DNA from: Prodigiosinella confusarubida
GTDB taxonomy: Bacteria > Pseudomonadota > Gammaproteobacteria > Enterobacterales > Enterobacteriaceae
Direction: 5' to 3'
DNA: 64,000 nt
Assembly: GCF_002847015.1 (NCBI RefSeq)
Contig: NZ_CP025085.1
Span: 2,728,001-2,792,000, forward strand
Of this stretch, positions 7,929 to 18,286 are shown one piece after another. Made by a program: the position numbers and the translations under genes. The stretch's first letter is position 1, and each line of letters starts with the position of its first letter. The notes under the pieces are model-generated. The model had not been told where the DNA came from, did no database searches, and saw nothing but the letters and a program-made list of their open reading frames with translations.

Positions 7929-10235
7929 TTAGGCAATCCGGGATTCAGACTGTTCCGCGCTGGGCGTAATCCGTACTGGAATTGACTTGGATGTCGGCGT
8001 AAAGGTTTCGTCACCATAGCTGGAAAGCGGCACCAGTGGATTGGTTTCTGGATAGTAAGCCGCCAGGTTGCCGGGGGGAATATCATAACCCACTAGCCGG
8101 AATCCAGTTATTTTGCGTAAGATACCATCATGCCATAAGGTTTCAATATCCACCCGATCACCATCCTCCAGCCCCAATCCGGCAATATCTTCCGGGTGCA
8201 TAAATAGCACCTCGCGTTGGCCGTATACTCCGCGGTAGCGATCATCCAGTCCGTAGATAGTGGTGTTGTACTGATCATGCGAACGAAGTGTCTGCAACGT
8301 GAACGGTGCGGGATCATCGCCTTTGGGAACCACACTGACTGGTAGCGGGGCACTACTGAAGCGGGCTTTACCGGTTGGCGTGTGAAAATGGTATTCAGCC
8401 GCCGCATTGCCCAGCCAAAATCCCCCAGGTTCGGCACAACGTTGATTGAAGTCGTTGAATCCTGGTAACGTTGCAGCTATATAATCGCGTATTAGCCCAT
8501 AGTCTGCCGCCAGCGCCAGCCAATCAACGTGATTGTTGCCTAATGTCGCTTGGGCAATACCGGCTACGATAGCGATTTCGGAACGTTGCTCCGGCGACAA
8601 TGGCTGGCCGACGCCTTCAGAAGCGTGCACCATACTGAAAGAGTCTTCCACCGTGATGAATTGTGATCCGCTGGCCTGTATGTCCTGATCGGTACGACCC
8701 AGTGTGGGCAGGATTAATGTATCTTCTTGCGTGGTGATCAGATGACTGCGGTTAAGTTTGGTACTGATATGAACCGTGAGATGACAGCGGCTGATGGCGT
8801 CAGCTGTACGTTCGGTATCTGGTGCAGCGGCGGCCAGATTGCCTCCCAGGGTGATTAGCACCTTGACTTCATCACGCAGCATGGCCTCGATAGCTTGTAC
8901 CGTATTGTGGCCGTGACCACGCGGTGGGGTGAAGTGAAAATGATCGGACAGACTATCGAGCAAAGCAGTGGACGGTTTCTCGTCAATACCCATAGTGCGA
9001 TTGCCTTGTACGTTGCTGTGACCACGCACTGGACATAGCCCCGCGCCCGGTTTTCCTAATTGCCCAAACAGTAGTTGCAGATTAACGATTTCCCGAACTG
9101 TCGCCACTGAATGTTTATGCTGAGTAATACCCATTGCCCAGGTACAAATCACCCGTTTTGATCGCTGATAAATAGCGGCAACATAGCGGATCTGTGTTTC
9201 ACTCAGTCCTGATTGCTGTTCGATTTGTGGCCAGCGGGTGGCATCCACCATTGTCAACCAGGCGTCGACCCCGTCGGTGTGCTGGTCGATAAATACCTGA
9301 TCAAACAATCCTGTTTCACCGATGGTCAGACGTTGGCGATGTGTTTCCAGCAACGCCTTCGCCATGCCACGCACCGCAGCCATGTCGCCGCCAAGATTGG
9401 GTTGCAGATAGGTTTCGCTGATGGTGCCAGACAACGGTGTTAGCAATTCCAGCGGATTTTGTGGATTGGCGAAGCGTTCCAGACCGCGCTCACGCAAGGT
9501 GTTGAACGCCACAATATGGGCACCGCGGTCGGCGGCATGCCGCAGGCTGTGCAACATCCGTGGATGGTTGGTGCCGGGGTTTTGCCCGAACACAAAAATG
9601 GCATCGGCGAGTTCAAAGTCCTGTAAGCGGACGGTGCCTTTACCTACGCCAATACTCTGTTTTAGCCCGGTGCCACTGGCTTCATGACACATGTTGGAAC
9701 AGTCCGGAAAATTGTTGGTGCCTACCATGCGGCCGAATAATTGATAGAGGAACGAAGCCTCATTGCTGGCACGACCCGACGTATACAGTTCGAGTTGATC
9801 TGGATGCGCCATCTCATGGATGTGGCGGGAAATAATGGCAAACGCATCGTCCCAACTGATCGGCACATAGTGATCATGCTGACGGTCATAGCGCATCGGA
9901 TGTGTCAGTCGCCCCTGATACTCGAGAAAATAGTCACTCTGGCGGCGTAGAGCACTGACACTGTGGGCGGCAAAAAAATCTGGTCCGACAGCTTTGCGAG
10001 TGGCTTCCCAACTAACGGCTTTGGCCCCATTTTCGCAAAAGCTAAACGTACTGCTGTTATCGTCACCCCAGGCGCAGCCAGGGCAGTCAAATCCTTTGCT
10101 TTTATTGACTCGCATCAAATGGCGGATATTTTTCAGTGTTTGCTTGCTATCCAGTACAAAACGGGTAGTGGCTTCTAGAGAGCCCCAGCCGCCCGCAGCA
10201 GCGCGGTATGGCTTGATAGATGATTTAAATTTCAT
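7929..10235 (-). CDS. ydeP: FdhF/YdeP-family molybdopterin oxidoreductase
   Basis: A 768-residue protein of the formate-dehydrogenase-like, bis-MGD molybdenum family. Near residue 50 it has DCPGCAW, a C-x2-C typical of YdeP, and further on the molybdopterin-binding regions (GRASNEASFLYQLFGR, FGQNPGTNHPRM, CPVRGHSNVQGNRTMG) and a C-terminal molydopterin dinucleotide-binding domain. E. coli YdeP (759 residues) contributes to acid resistance under EvgA control; its substrate is unknown. No signal peptide is visible. It is divergent from a LysR-type gene, its probable regulator. Confidence 0.85.
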   Translation of the reverse strand: MKFKSSIKPYRAAAGGWGSLEATTRFVLDSKQTLKNIRHLMRVNKSKGFDCPGCAWGDDNSSTFSFCENGAKAVSWEATRKAVGPDFFAAHSVSALRRQSDYFLEYQGRLTHPMRYDRQHDHYVPISWDDAFAIISRHIHEMAHPDQLELYTSGRASNEASFLYQLFGRMVGTNNFPDCSNMCHEASGTGLKQSIGVGKGTVRLQDFELADAIFVFGQNPGTNHPRMLHSLRHAADRGAHIVAFNTLRERGLERFANPQNPLELLTPLSGTISETYLQPNLGGDMAAVRGMAKALLETHRQRLTIGETGLFDQVFIDQHTDGVDAWLTMVDATRWPQIEQQSGLSETQIRYVAAIYQRSKRVICTWAMGITQHKHSVATVREIVNLQLLFGQLGKPGAGLCPVRGHSNVQGNRTMGIDEKPSTALLDSLSDHFHFTPPRGHGHNTVQAIEAMLRDEVKVLITLGGNLAAAAPDTERTADAISRCHLTVHISTKLNRSHLITTQEDTLILPTLGRTDQDIQASGSQFITVEDSFSMVHASEGVGQPLSPEQRSEIAIVAGIAQATLGNNHVDWLALAADYGLIRDYIAATLPGFNDFNQRCAEPGGFWLGNAAAEYHFHTPTGKARFSSAPLPVSVVPKGDDPAPFTLQTLRSHDQYNTTIYGLDDRYRGVYGQREVLFMHPEDIAGLGLEDGDRVDIETLWHDGILRKITGFRLVGYDIPPGNLAAYYPETNPLVPLSSYGDETFTPTSKSIPVRITPSAEQSESRIA

Positions 10236-10433
10236 GATTTTCTATGCAGGTGATGATGTTTCGGATATGTAGCGTTTTCTTTAATACTTTGTTTGCTAAC
10301 TAAGAAGTTTAGGTGCTGCACAAGATGCTGTCTAATCGAAGGAGATAATAGCGGGATAGATAAAGCTTATCGTCGCCAAAGGGTGCAATCTGATGTGATA
10401 TAGTAGTTTTTCCATGCGGAAAAGAGCAATACT

Positions 10434-11339
10434 ATGGATATCAAGCAACTGATTTATCTGTGTAATCTGGAAAAAGAACGTCATTTTGGTCGTGCTGCCG
10501 AAGCCAGTTTTGTCAGTCAGCCGACACTGTCGATGCGATTGAAAAATCTGGAGCAGGAACTGGGACTGGCGCTTATCAACCGAGGTAATAATTTTGAAGG
10601 TTTTACCGCAGAAGGTGAACGGGTATTGGCCTGGGCTCGGGAGATGGTGTCAGTATATCAGGGACTCAAGTTGGAAGTAGGATCACTGAAACGTGGGACT
10701 AGCGGTCTGTTGCGTATCGGAGTGGTGCCGCAATGCAGCCTGGCGTTGCCTGAATTGCTAGCTGCCGTCAGTGCCGATTACCCACATATGGATTATCAGG
10801 TTTCGTTGTTCAGTGCTGACCCATTGCTGGAGGCGCTTAATGCACATGCTGTGGATGTCGGTATCGGCTTTTTTGAGCCGACTGTATTGCGAGAGCTGAA
10901 TTTTCAAACCGCCTCTTTGACCGAGCAGCGAGTGGCATTGTTGTATCATCCACAGCATTTCCCACAGCTTGTAAGTGACAGTGTAACTGAATTGACGGAG
11001 ATTGCCGAGTTGCCACTTTGCCTGGCAGAACCCAGCCGCTATTTCCGGCGCTATCTGGATAACCAATTCCGCGAAGCCGGTATTACGCCGCGGGTACGAA
11101 TGGAGAGTTCATCTGTGCTGCAACTGATCCAGGGTGTGTTTGTCGGGCTGGGTTGTGGCATTGTTCCTGCCGGTAGTTTGATCCCGGCGATGATGCCCGA
11201 ACTGATGTGGCGTGAATTGGCGCTGCCGTCGATGCCACGTCACGGTGCAGTAGTGATGGCTGCAAGCGGGCGGGCGACAATGCTGGCTCAGCATTTCTTT
11301 GATGTGGCGCGAGATTGGTTGTTAAACAGGGATCGGTAA
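10434..11339 (+). CDS. LysR-family transcriptional regulator
   Basis: A 301-residue regulator with an N-terminal winged helix-turn-helix (about 1-60; HFGRAAEASFVSQPTLSMRLKNLE) and a C-terminal periplasmic-binding-like effector domain. It is transcribed divergently from the ydeP-type gene across a 198-base intergenic region, the usual LysR arrangement, so regulation of that gene is the simplest inference. The effector cannot be read from the sequence. The ATG at 10434 lies about nine bases after GAAAAGAG, an acceptable ribosome-binding site. Confidence 0.85.
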   Translation: MDIKQLIYLCNLEKERHFGRAAEASFVSQPTLSMRLKNLEQELGLALINRGNNFEGFTAEGERVLAWAREMVSVYQGLKLEVGSLKRGTSGLLRIGVVPQCSLALPELLAAVSADYPHMDYQVSLFSADPLLEALNAHAVDVGIGFFEPTVLRELNFQTASLTEQRVALLYHPQHFPQLVSDSVTELTEIAELPLCLAEPSRYFRRYLDNQFREAGITPRVRMESSSVLQLIQGVFVGLGCGIVPAGSLIPAMMPELMWRELALPSMPRHGAVVMAASGRATMLAQHFFDVARDWLLNRDR

Positions 11340-11429
11340 ATAGAATGAAAAGCAGAGGAAGGATATCAAGTTCAAACTGATAAGTGAGTTTGATGGCAGA
11401 GTCTATATAGCGGCGATAATGAGAAGATC

Positions 11430-11505
11430 GTAAAGGCGCTGCAAGTCCCTCCCTGTAAGCTCAAGCCGCGCTATCCCTGGCGCGGATGCTTTACTCTTCT
11501 TCCTC
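11430..11505. repeat. Possible intergenic repeat element with CCGCGC/GCGCGG hairpin
   Basis: The 248-base gap between the LysR gene and fabI holds a GC-rich, non-coding block including the perfect stem CCGCGC (11466-11471) with GCGCGG (11480-11485). It resembles dispersed intergenic elements I have seen in soft-rot enterobacteria, but no second copy exists in this window, so the repeat nature is inferred only. Confidence 0.3.
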
Positions 11506-11587
11506 ATCATCACCGTTTTGATGCTACACGTAGGTTTGCCAACGGTCTGAAGTGAGCCTTGTGGCTCGCTTATTACCAGATACCGGA

Positions 11588-12379
11588 TTAATTATCCAGT
11601 TCCAGCTCATTCATGGAAGCGATATTGAAACCGCCATCAACGTGCAGTATTTCACCGGAGATACCGGCCGCCAGGTCAGAACACATGAAAGCAGCCGCGT
11701 TGCCTACATCTTCAATAGTGACTACCCGGCGAATAGGCGTAACGGCTTCGCAGTGCGACAGCATTTTTTTGAAGTTTTTGATGCCGGAAGCAGCCAGTGT
11801 GCGGATCGGACCAGCGGAGATAGCATTGACGCGCACGCCTTGTGCACCCATGGCATTCGCCATATAGCGGACGTTGGCTTCCAGGGAAGCTTTGGCCAGC
11901 CCCATCACGTTATAGTTCGGGATGGCGCGTTCTGCACCCAGGTAGGAAAGAGTAATCAGTGCAGCGTGCGGGTTCAGCATGTTGCGGCAGGCTTTCGCCA
12001 TGGCAACAAAACTGTAGGAACTGATGTCATGCGCGATAGAGAAACCTTCGCGGGTAACGGCGTTAACATAGTCTCCGTCCAGTTGGTCGCCTGGGGCATA
12101 ACCAATAGAATGAACGAAACCATCGAAATTTGGCCATACTTTTGCCAGTTCAACGAACAGTGCTTCAATGCTGGCATCTTCCGCAACATCACATGGCAGA
12201 ATGATGCTGGAACCCAGTTCATGGGCAAACTCTTCTACACGAGATTTCAGCCTGTCGTTCTGATAAGTGAACGCCAGTTCTGCTCCTTCTCGGTGCATCG
12301 CCTGTGCGATACCGAATGCAATGGAGCGGTTACTGGCAACACCAGTTACCAGAATGCGCTTGCCGTTAAGAAAACCCAT
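11588..12379 (-). CDS. fabI: Enoyl-[acyl-carrier-protein] reductase (NADH)
   Basis: FabI reduces trans-2-enoyl-ACP with NADH, the last step of each fatty-acid elongation cycle. The 263-residue short-chain-dehydrogenase fold protein has the cofactor motif [13 protein letters not shown] (13-25), and catalytic Y146, Y156 and K163 at the E. coli positions, with the Y-x6-K spacing that defines FabI. It is the target of triclosan-type inhibitors; G93 (SIGYAP), a position where resistance changes occur, is wild type. It is downstream of, but separated from, sapF by 182 bases. Confidence 0.97.
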   Translation of the reverse strand: MGFLNGKRILVTGVASNRSIAFGIAQAMHREGAELAFTYQNDRLKSRVEEFAHELGSSIILPCDVAEDASIEALFVELAKVWPNFDGFVHSIGYAPGDQLDGDYVNAVTREGFSIAHDISSYSFVAMAKACRNMLNPHAALITLSYLGAERAIPNYNVMGLAKASLEANVRYMANAMGAQGVRVNAISAGPIRTLAASGIKNFKKMLSHCEAVTPIRRVVTIEDVGNAAAFMCSDLAAGISGEILHVDGGFNIASMNELELDN

Positions 12380-12561
12380 AGCAGTATCCTTGTGATCATT
12401 GTTGCTGCGGTCATCACCAATAAAAATAGTTAGTTATTGATGGTCGCGGTGAATAAACCGGATGATTCTATCATGTATGACACACAGAGGGGTACTCCGA
12501 GGAGTCATGCGGTTGGTCACCCGCGGAGAGTATTTCTCTGTTGGTTATCGCGTCGATTGAA

Positions 12562-13377
12562 TCAAAAGTTTCCGTTGTCGCGTCGCCAGGCATCAGCGCT
12601 CAGTGCCTCACCAAAATGGCTGGCTATCAGACGTTTGGTCAAATCATGCAGTGGGGCTGCCAATACGTCGGCGGTACTGCCGCGTTCAACCACTTCTCCG
12701 TCGTGCATTACCAGCATTTGGTCACTGATATGTTTCATCATGCCCAGATGCTGGGTAACATAAATATAGGACAGTCCGTGTTTTTCCTGAAGCTCCAGCA
12801 TCAGATTGATAATCTGTGATCGCATGGACATATCCAGGGAGGCCAAGGCTTCATCGGCCACAATCACCTTGGGCTGCAAAATCAACGCCCGAGCCAGTCC
12901 GACGCGCTGTTTCTGCCCCGGAGCTAACGCGTGCGGATAGTAGTAGGCATGGTCTGGCCGTAGCCCGACTTGCCGTAACGCCACATTGATGGCTTTTTCC
13001 CGATCTTCAGCATTCAAACTGGTATTCAGTCGTAAGGGGAGATCCAGCAATTGGCCAATACGCTGGCGTGGATTCAGTGCATTGGCTGCATCCTGGAAAA
13101 TCATGCGAATACGTTGGCTGCGGTAGCGATAATCACCATAATGAAGTTGATGATCGTCGATCAGCAGTTGTCCGGAAGTGGGGGCTATCACCCCAGCCAA
13201 CATTTTTGCCAGCGTCGACTTGCCTGAGCCATTTTCACCAATGATGGCCAATGTCTGCCGCTCTTTCAGCGTAAAACTCACCGATTTCACTGCTTCTATG
13301 TGATGGCGTTGGAACAAGCCAGTACGATAGCGAAATGTTTTGGTCAGGTTTCGGGCTTCCAGCAGTGTTTCTACCAT
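12562..13377 (-). CDS. sapF: Peptide ABC transporter ATP-binding protein SapF
   Basis: A 271-residue ABC ATPase with Walker A GENGSGKST (about 46-54), Walker B VIVADEAL and a signature loop that reads LAPGQKQRVG instead of LSGGQ, as in enterobacterial SapF. With SapABCD it forms the Sap system, tied to antimicrobial-peptide resistance and, in E. coli, to putrescine export by SapBCDF. The ATG at 13377 overlaps the sapD stop (TGATG), giving translational coupling; the frame is open for 27 more codons upstream but the N-terminus [11 protein letters not shown] is the conserved one. Confidence 0.95.
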   Translation of the reverse strand: MVETLLEARNLTKTFRYRTGLFQRHHIEAVKSVSFTLKERQTLAIIGENGSGKSTLAKMLAGVIAPTSGQLLIDDHQLHYGDYRYRSQRIRMIFQDAANALNPRQRIGQLLDLPLRLNTSLNAEDREKAINVALRQVGLRPDHAYYYPHALAPGQKQRVGLARALILQPKVIVADEALASLDMSMRSQIINLMLELQEKHGLSYIYVTQHLGMMKHISDQMLVMHDGEVVERGSTADVLAAPLHDLTKRLIASHFGEALSADAWRRDNGNF

Positions 13378-14369
13378 CAGGATTCCTCCATGTTGAGCGG
13401 AAAGTGGCAGGCATACAGATGGTTTTTCATTGACACCAACGGTGGGGTTGTCATGCATTGTTTCTGCGAATAAGGGCAGCGAGGGCCGAGTCGACAGCCC
13501 ACAGGTAAATGCTCCAGCGATGGGATAGCCCCTGGCAGTGCATTCAACCGGCTCTTGTGCGGCAGAGAACGGCCAAAATCAGGCATGGCGCGAATCAGTG
13601 CCTGGGTATACGGATGATGTGGTGTAGTAATCAAATCTTCACCGGTGGCGCTTTCTACGGTTTGGCCGCAATACAGCACATTAATGCGGTCTGCCCATTT
13701 ACTCATGGTTTGCAGATCATGGCTGATAAGCAGAATCGTCGTATTGTTATTTTTATTTAACCGGGACAATAAACGGAAAATTTGTGCCTGAGTGGTGGCT
13801 TCCATCGCATTGGTGGGTTCATCAGCGATTAACAAACGAGGCTGGTTAGCCAGTGCAATAGCGATCATTACTTTCTGGCACTCTCCATCCGTTAGCTCAT
13901 AAGGGTAGCTGCGCATAATGTCTTTATGGTCTTTGAAACCGACCCGATGAAGCAATTCTATGGCGCGACGTTTGCGCCAGTTAATGCGCTGCCACCAGCG
14001 GCCTTTGTAAGTCCAGCCGGGGATGACCTGCATTAGTTGGCGGCCAATACTGGCGGAAGGATCGAGACAGGATTGTGGCTCCTGAAAGATCATGGAAACG
14101 TTGTGTCCGACCAGTTTGCGCCGCTGCCGCGTGGATAACTGTAACAGGTCGATATCGTCAAAACGAAAACGGTCGGCGCTGATGCGCCAGTTATCTTTGC
14201 TGATGCCGCAAATTGCTTTGGCGATCAGGCTTTTTCCTGAGCCGGATTCTCCTACCAACCCACGCACTTCGCCTTCACTCAGGCTAATGCTCACTCGGTC
14301 TACTGCTTTGACCGGGCCTTCGGCGGTGAGTAATTCAATGGTCAGATTACGAATATCCAGTAATGGCAT
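13377..14369 (-). CDS. sapD: Peptide ABC transporter ATP-binding protein SapD
   Basis: A 330-residue ABC ATPase with Walker A GESGSGKS (about 39-46), Walker [12 protein letters not shown] and the unusual signature [10 protein letters not shown], a SapD hallmark, then a C-terminal oligopeptide-transporter extension with cysteines ([14 protein letters not shown]) like OppD/DppD. E. coli SapD also supports Trk potassium uptake. It lies third from the start of the energy-coupling part of sapABCDF; sapC ends 15 bases before it and sapF overlaps its stop. Confidence 0.95.
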   Translation of the reverse strand: MPLLDIRNLTIELLTAEGPVKAVDRVSISLSEGEVRGLVGESGSGKSLIAKAICGISKDNWRISADRFRFDDIDLLQLSTRQRRKLVGHNVSMIFQEPQSCLDPSASIGRQLMQVIPGWTYKGRWWQRINWRKRRAIELLHRVGFKDHKDIMRSYPYELTDGECQKVMIAIALANQPRLLIADEPTNAMEATTQAQIFRLLSRLNKNNNTTILLISHDLQTMSKWADRINVLYCGQTVESATGEDLITTPHHPYTQALIRAMPDFGRSLPHKSRLNALPGAIPSLEHLPVGCRLGPRCPYSQKQCMTTPPLVSMKNHLYACHFPLNMEES

Positions 14370-14384
14370 AACCTTTCTTCACCC

Positions 14385-15275
14385 TTACTCAGTTTGAGTC
14401 ATCAGAGCACGGCGTACACCGTCGCCCAGCAGATTGACAATCAGTACGCTGAAGGTAATCGCGGTACCGGGCAGCATGACTGTCCAGGGCGCAACATAGA
14501 CTAGTTCTAGCGAGTTCCCCAGCAAGGTACCCCATTCTGTCGTAGGGAGTTGGGCTCCCAGATTCAGGAAGCCTAGGGCGGCAATATCCAGAATGGCGAC
14601 AGAGAGGGCGCGGGTAAACTCTGTTACCAGCAGCGCCAGAATATTGGGCAGTATCGCATACCAGATGATGTAAATTATTGAGGCACCATCCAAACGGGCG
14701 GCCACAATATACTCTTTTTCCAGTTCTTCATGCACAGCCGTGTATATGGTGCGCACCATTCGCGGCAGCAGTGCCAGACCTATCGCCAGCATGGCGTGTC
14801 CCAATTGTGGCCCAATGAAAGCGATCACAACAATGGCCAGCAACAGAGAAGGGATAGAGAGCAGGGCATCGAGAATATGGTTCAGTACGGCGGAGCGTAA
14901 CCCGTGGGTAACGCCTGCCAATACGCCTATCAGTACGCCACACAGTGCAGCGGTAACGGTAACCACCAATGCGGAACCAAAGGTTGGTGCGGTACCGCTC
15001 ATCAAACGGCTCAACAGGTCGCGGCCCAGATCGTCGGTGCCGAGGAAAAAGGAAACTTCACCATAACGTGACCAGGAGGGGGGCAGTAGCTGGTAGCCCA
15101 AAAATTGCTGATCGACGGCATAAGGTGCCAGTGCGTTACCGAATAAGCATAAGGCGATCAAAAACAGGAAGCCATAAAGGCCCAACATGCCCAAGATATC
15201 CTGATAAAACGCTTGCCAGGTATCACGCCAACGGCTGGGTAGATTCTTTTCACTATAGACATTATCGAAGGGCAT
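14385..15275 (-). CDS. sapC: Peptide ABC transporter permease SapC
   Basis: A 296-residue inner-membrane permease, the exact length of E. coli SapC. It has about six membrane segments and the inner-membrane coupling (EAA-like) loop near [12 protein letters not shown]. Its N-terminus [10 protein letters not shown] is conserved. Its start overlaps the sapB coding end by 14 bases, so the operon is tightly coupled. It pairs with SapB to form the channel through which the SapA-bound peptide or putrescine passes. Confidence 0.95.
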   Translation of the reverse strand: MPFDNVYSEKNLPSRWRDTWQAFYQDILGMLGLYGFLFLIALCLFGNALAPYAVDQQFLGYQLLPPSWSRYGEVSFFLGTDDLGRDLLSRLMSGTAPTFGSALVVTVTAALCGVLIGVLAGVTHGLRSAVLNHILDALLSIPSLLLAIVVIAFIGPQLGHAMLAIGLALLPRMVRTIYTAVHEELEKEYIVAARLDGASIIYIIWYAILPNILALLVTEFTRALSVAILDIAALGFLNLGAQLPTTEWGTLLGNSLELVYVAPWTVMLPGTAITFSVLIVNLLGDGVRRALMTQTE

Positions 15276-16227
15276 ACCATTCCTTATGTTTCAACGGGTT
15301 TGCCATTGCACCCCAGATGTCAGATAACACATTAATAGAAATGACCACCGTGCCGATGACCATGACGCCTGCCGAGATTGCCGAGTAATCCTGTTGGCGG
15401 ATAGCGTTCACCAGCCAGCGCCCCAGACCTGGCCAGCTGAATACCACTTCAGTGATCATCGCCAGCGTTAACATGGTGGAAAACTGTAATCCCAGTTTGG
15501 GAATAATCGGTGGAAGGGCGTTATGCAGTAGGTGACGGCGGATTACGGTTGAGCGTGACAGCCCTCGGGTTAAGGCGGCTTTGATGTAGTTCTTGCTGCC
15601 AATTTCGGCCGTACTGAGGCGCAATAGTCGGATAACTTCGGTCGTTGGTCCAACCGAGAGCACAATGACGGGCAAAATCAGATGACGGATGGCACTGAGT
15701 AACATTTCATCCCGGTACGGTGAGTCTGACAGCCAGGCATCAATTAAGGCGAATCCGGTGACGGGGGGAACCTGATACAACAGATCAAAACGCCCAGATA
15801 CTGGCAACCAACCGAGATGGAGTGAAAAAAACAGCGTCATCAACAGAGCCAGCCAGAATACCGGTAGCGAGAAACCGAGCAAGGCCAATCCACTGATAAA
15901 TTTATCCATCCCCTTGTTTTGCATCACACCGGCGGTAATCCCCAACGGAATCCCTACCAACAATGATAATGAGAACGACAGGACACATAATTCAATCGTG
16001 GCAGGGAATACTTCTCTCAGTTGTTCGTTGATGGGTTGACCGTTAATACTGGAAAGTCCGAAATCACCCTGTAACAGGCTGACAAAATAGAAATGATAGG
16101 CATCGAACAGTGCCGCACCACTCAGCGGAGCATGGGGGGTAAAATAAACCAGGCTAAAGCTGATCAGCGAAAGCAGAAACAGTGTCACCAACAGCAGTAG
16201 CAAACGGCGCAACGCATAGATGATCAT
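15262..16227 (-). CDS. sapB: Peptide ABC transporter permease SapB
   Basis: A 321-residue permease with about six membrane segments, the conserved N-terminus [17 protein letters not shown] and an EAA-like loop near [12 protein letters not shown]. Length and sequence match E. coli SapB (321). Its ATG overlaps the sapA stop by four bases (ATGA) and its end overlaps sapC. Confidence 0.95.
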   Translation of the reverse strand: MIIYALRRLLLLLVTLFLLSLISFSLVYFTPHAPLSGAALFDAYHFYFVSLLQGDFGLSSINGQPINEQLREVFPATIELCVLSFSLSLLVGIPLGITAGVMQNKGMDKFISGLALLGFSLPVFWLALLMTLFFSLHLGWLPVSGRFDLLYQVPPVTGFALIDAWLSDSPYRDEMLLSAIRHLILPVIVLSVGPTTEVIRLLRLSTAEIGSKNYIKAALTRGLSRSTVIRRHLLHNALPPIIPKLGLQFSTMLTLAMITEVVFSWPGLGRWLVNAIRQQDYSAISAGVMVIGTVVISINVLSDIWGAMANPLKHKEWYALR

Positions 16228-17933
16228 GGTTTTTCCTCTTTAGCTGGCATCGGTGAAGAAGGATCCACGGATGTTGCATCCGGTTTTTCCTGATGTCCGT
16301 CGTCCCGGTAAACCCCAGCGAATGAGGCGTTGCCAAATGGGCTGAGTATTAACCCTTTCATATCAGCGCGGTAAGCCTGCATGCGGAGCGATGATGCTAA
16401 CGGCAACACAGGTAACTGTTCGGAAAGAATGTGCTGAGCTTGCTGGTAGTACTCAATGCGTCGGGATAACTGTTGTGAAGAGCGTGCATCCTGCAATAAC
16501 GTATCGAAATCCTGATCACACCAGTGAGCATAATTGGTCTGTGAAGGAATGGCGGCGCAACTTAGCAAGGGACGGAATACGCTGTCTGGGTCATTGCTGT
16601 CGGTGGCCCAACCCGCCAGTGTCAGATCATGGTCCATCTCCATCAGGCGAGCTTCCTGAAAACGACCTTCAACGGGAACTATCGTGACTTTAATTCCCAC
16701 TTGCGCCAGATCGGCCTGAATCAACTCGGCAGTTTTTATCGGGCTGGGGTTATAGGACTGAGAGGCCATGGGTACCCATAAGCGCAGACTTAGATTGGTA
16801 ATCCCTAGTTTCTTCAACAACTGACGGGATTTTACAGGATTATATTCTGTCACCTGCGATGAGTTATCGTAGGCCCATGACGCTCGAGGCAGGATAGAAG
16901 CGGCAGTTTCCGCCGTGCCGTAGTAAATGGATTGCATCAGCCGGTCATTATTAATCGCCAGGGCAATGGCATGCCGGACATCAACATTATCCAGTGGTGG
17001 TTTCCGCACATTAAACGCCAGATAGGCGACATTCATGCCGGGTCGCAGAGACAGACGTAAGCGGGGGTCGTTACGCAGGATGGATAATTGGCTGGCCGCC
17101 GGATAAGCTAATACATCGCATTCACCGGTCAGCAGTTTTGATAGCCGTCCGGTGCCGCCGGAACCGAGATCAATGACCACCTGAGCCATACGTGGTTTCC
17201 CACGCCAGTATTCATCGTTACGTTTCAGGCGGATATATTGACCGTAACGGTATTCGTCCAGCATATAAGGCCCAGTGCCTACCGGTAGACGATCGATCTG
17301 CTCTTTTTTGTCTTGCTGCACCAGTTTCTGCGCATACTCAGCCGAAAGCACTGGCGCATAATGTGTCGCCAGATGCCACAGGAACGATGAGTCTGGATGA
17401 TTTAGCCGGAACTCTACGCTGTATTCACCCAATTTTCGGATGCTCTGTACCATGCTGGAAAACTGCAAACTATCGAAATAGGGATATTCACCGCCATTGA
17501 TGTCATGAAACGGGTTATTTTTATCCAGCATGCGTTGAAAGCTGAACATCACATCATCTGCATTCATCATGCGTGTTGGGGTAAACCAACGGGTTTTCTG
17601 AAACGGAACATCCCGCCGCAGCCAAAACCGATAGGTTGCGCCATTATCTGATACTTCCCAGCGTTGGGCCAATTCAGGCATCAAGCGATAGGTATAGGGA
17701 TCGACCCCCAGCAGACGATCATACAGCTGGGCTGCCAGGGTATCGACCATTAATCCACTGCGCGCCATTTGTGGGTTAAAGGTGTTTAGAACATCATTGA
17801 CGCAATAAACAAACCCACTGTGTCGGATATCTTCCAATGGTGTCGTTGGACCAACTGGGGGTGGTACCGGTACGGCCAGCGCGGGCAACGACAGACAGAA
17901 CAGCACCAATACGAGAGTTATTTTTCCGGACAT
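16224..17933 (-). CDS. sapA: Periplasmic peptide-binding protein SapA
   Basis: SapA is the periplasmic receptor of the Sap transporter, a family 5 (DppA/OppA-like) solute-binding protein. With the ATG at 17933 it has 569 residues: signal peptide about 1-22 ([20 protein letters not shown]), then the binding fold including the conserved VGTGPYML and [15 protein letters not shown] segments. An in-frame GTG at 17963 would add ten residues before the signal peptide; neither start has a strong ribosome-binding site. The C-terminus carries an extra Pro-rich tail (about 25 residues) beyond E. coli SapA (547). It opens the sapABCDF operon. Confidence 0.93.
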   Translation of the reverse strand: MSGKITLVLVLFCLSLPALAVPVPPPVGPTTPLEDIRHSGFVYCVNDVLNTFNPQMARSGLMVDTLAAQLYDRLLGVDPYTYRLMPELAQRWEVSDNGATYRFWLRRDVPFQKTRWFTPTRMMNADDVMFSFQRMLDKNNPFHDINGGEYPYFDSLQFSSMVQSIRKLGEYSVEFRLNHPDSSFLWHLATHYAPVLSAEYAQKLVQQDKKEQIDRLPVGTGPYMLDEYRYGQYIRLKRNDEYWRGKPRMAQVVIDLGSGGTGRLSKLLTGECDVLAYPAASQLSILRNDPRLRLSLRPGMNVAYLAFNVRKPPLDNVDVRHAIALAINNDRLMQSIYYGTAETAASILPRASWAYDNSSQVTEYNPVKSRQLLKKLGITNLSLRLWVPMASQSYNPSPIKTAELIQADLAQVGIKVTIVPVEGRFQEARLMEMDHDLTLAGWATDSNDPDSVFRPLLSCAAIPSQTNYAHWCDQDFDTLLQDARSSQQLSRRIEYYQQAQHILSEQLPVLPLASSLRMQAYRADMKGLILSPFGNASFAGVYRDDGHQEKPDATSVDPSSPMPAKEEKP

Positions 17934-18170
17934 ACAGGCATTTTCACACATTATGTAATACACAGAGTGTATCGCACTCTGCGCCTCCTCCCAATCTGTT
18001 GTGCTTATCTGGCCTCTTTTCCATCAGAATTGCTGCATAACTCATCATTTAAGTACAGTAATTTGGCAATATGCGTAACACGATGATTAACCCGCCGCAT
18101 CCAGCCATTGTTGGTTTTTATCGTTCCTGCCGGTTTAGCATGTTCTGTCACGTACCGTCGATTTTTTATC

Positions 18171-18191
18171 AAACGTTATGTTATAACATTC
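18171..18191 (+). promoter_or_regulatory. Predicted Zur operator
   Basis: The core at 18175-18187 reads GTTATGTTATAAC, one mismatch from the Zur box GTTATANTATAAC, and the flanks AAAC and ATTC also fit the AT-rich outer positions. It lies about 100 bases before the CobW/ZigA-type GTPase gene. Zur represses such genes when zinc is plentiful, so the gene should be induced by zinc starvation. Confidence 0.75.
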
Positions 18192-18286
18192 CATAGTTGT
18201 GCTAATGTAATTCCCGATTATCACGTGAGTTTGACGCATAACCGTTAGTCAGCCATTGCGCACACATTTCAGGCAGGAGAAAAGCC

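Noticed and set aside
11552-12433. A 293-codon plus-strand frame covering fabI
   Set aside because: It is antisense to fabI, whose identity is certain from catalytic residues and length; the frame is a codon-usage shadow.
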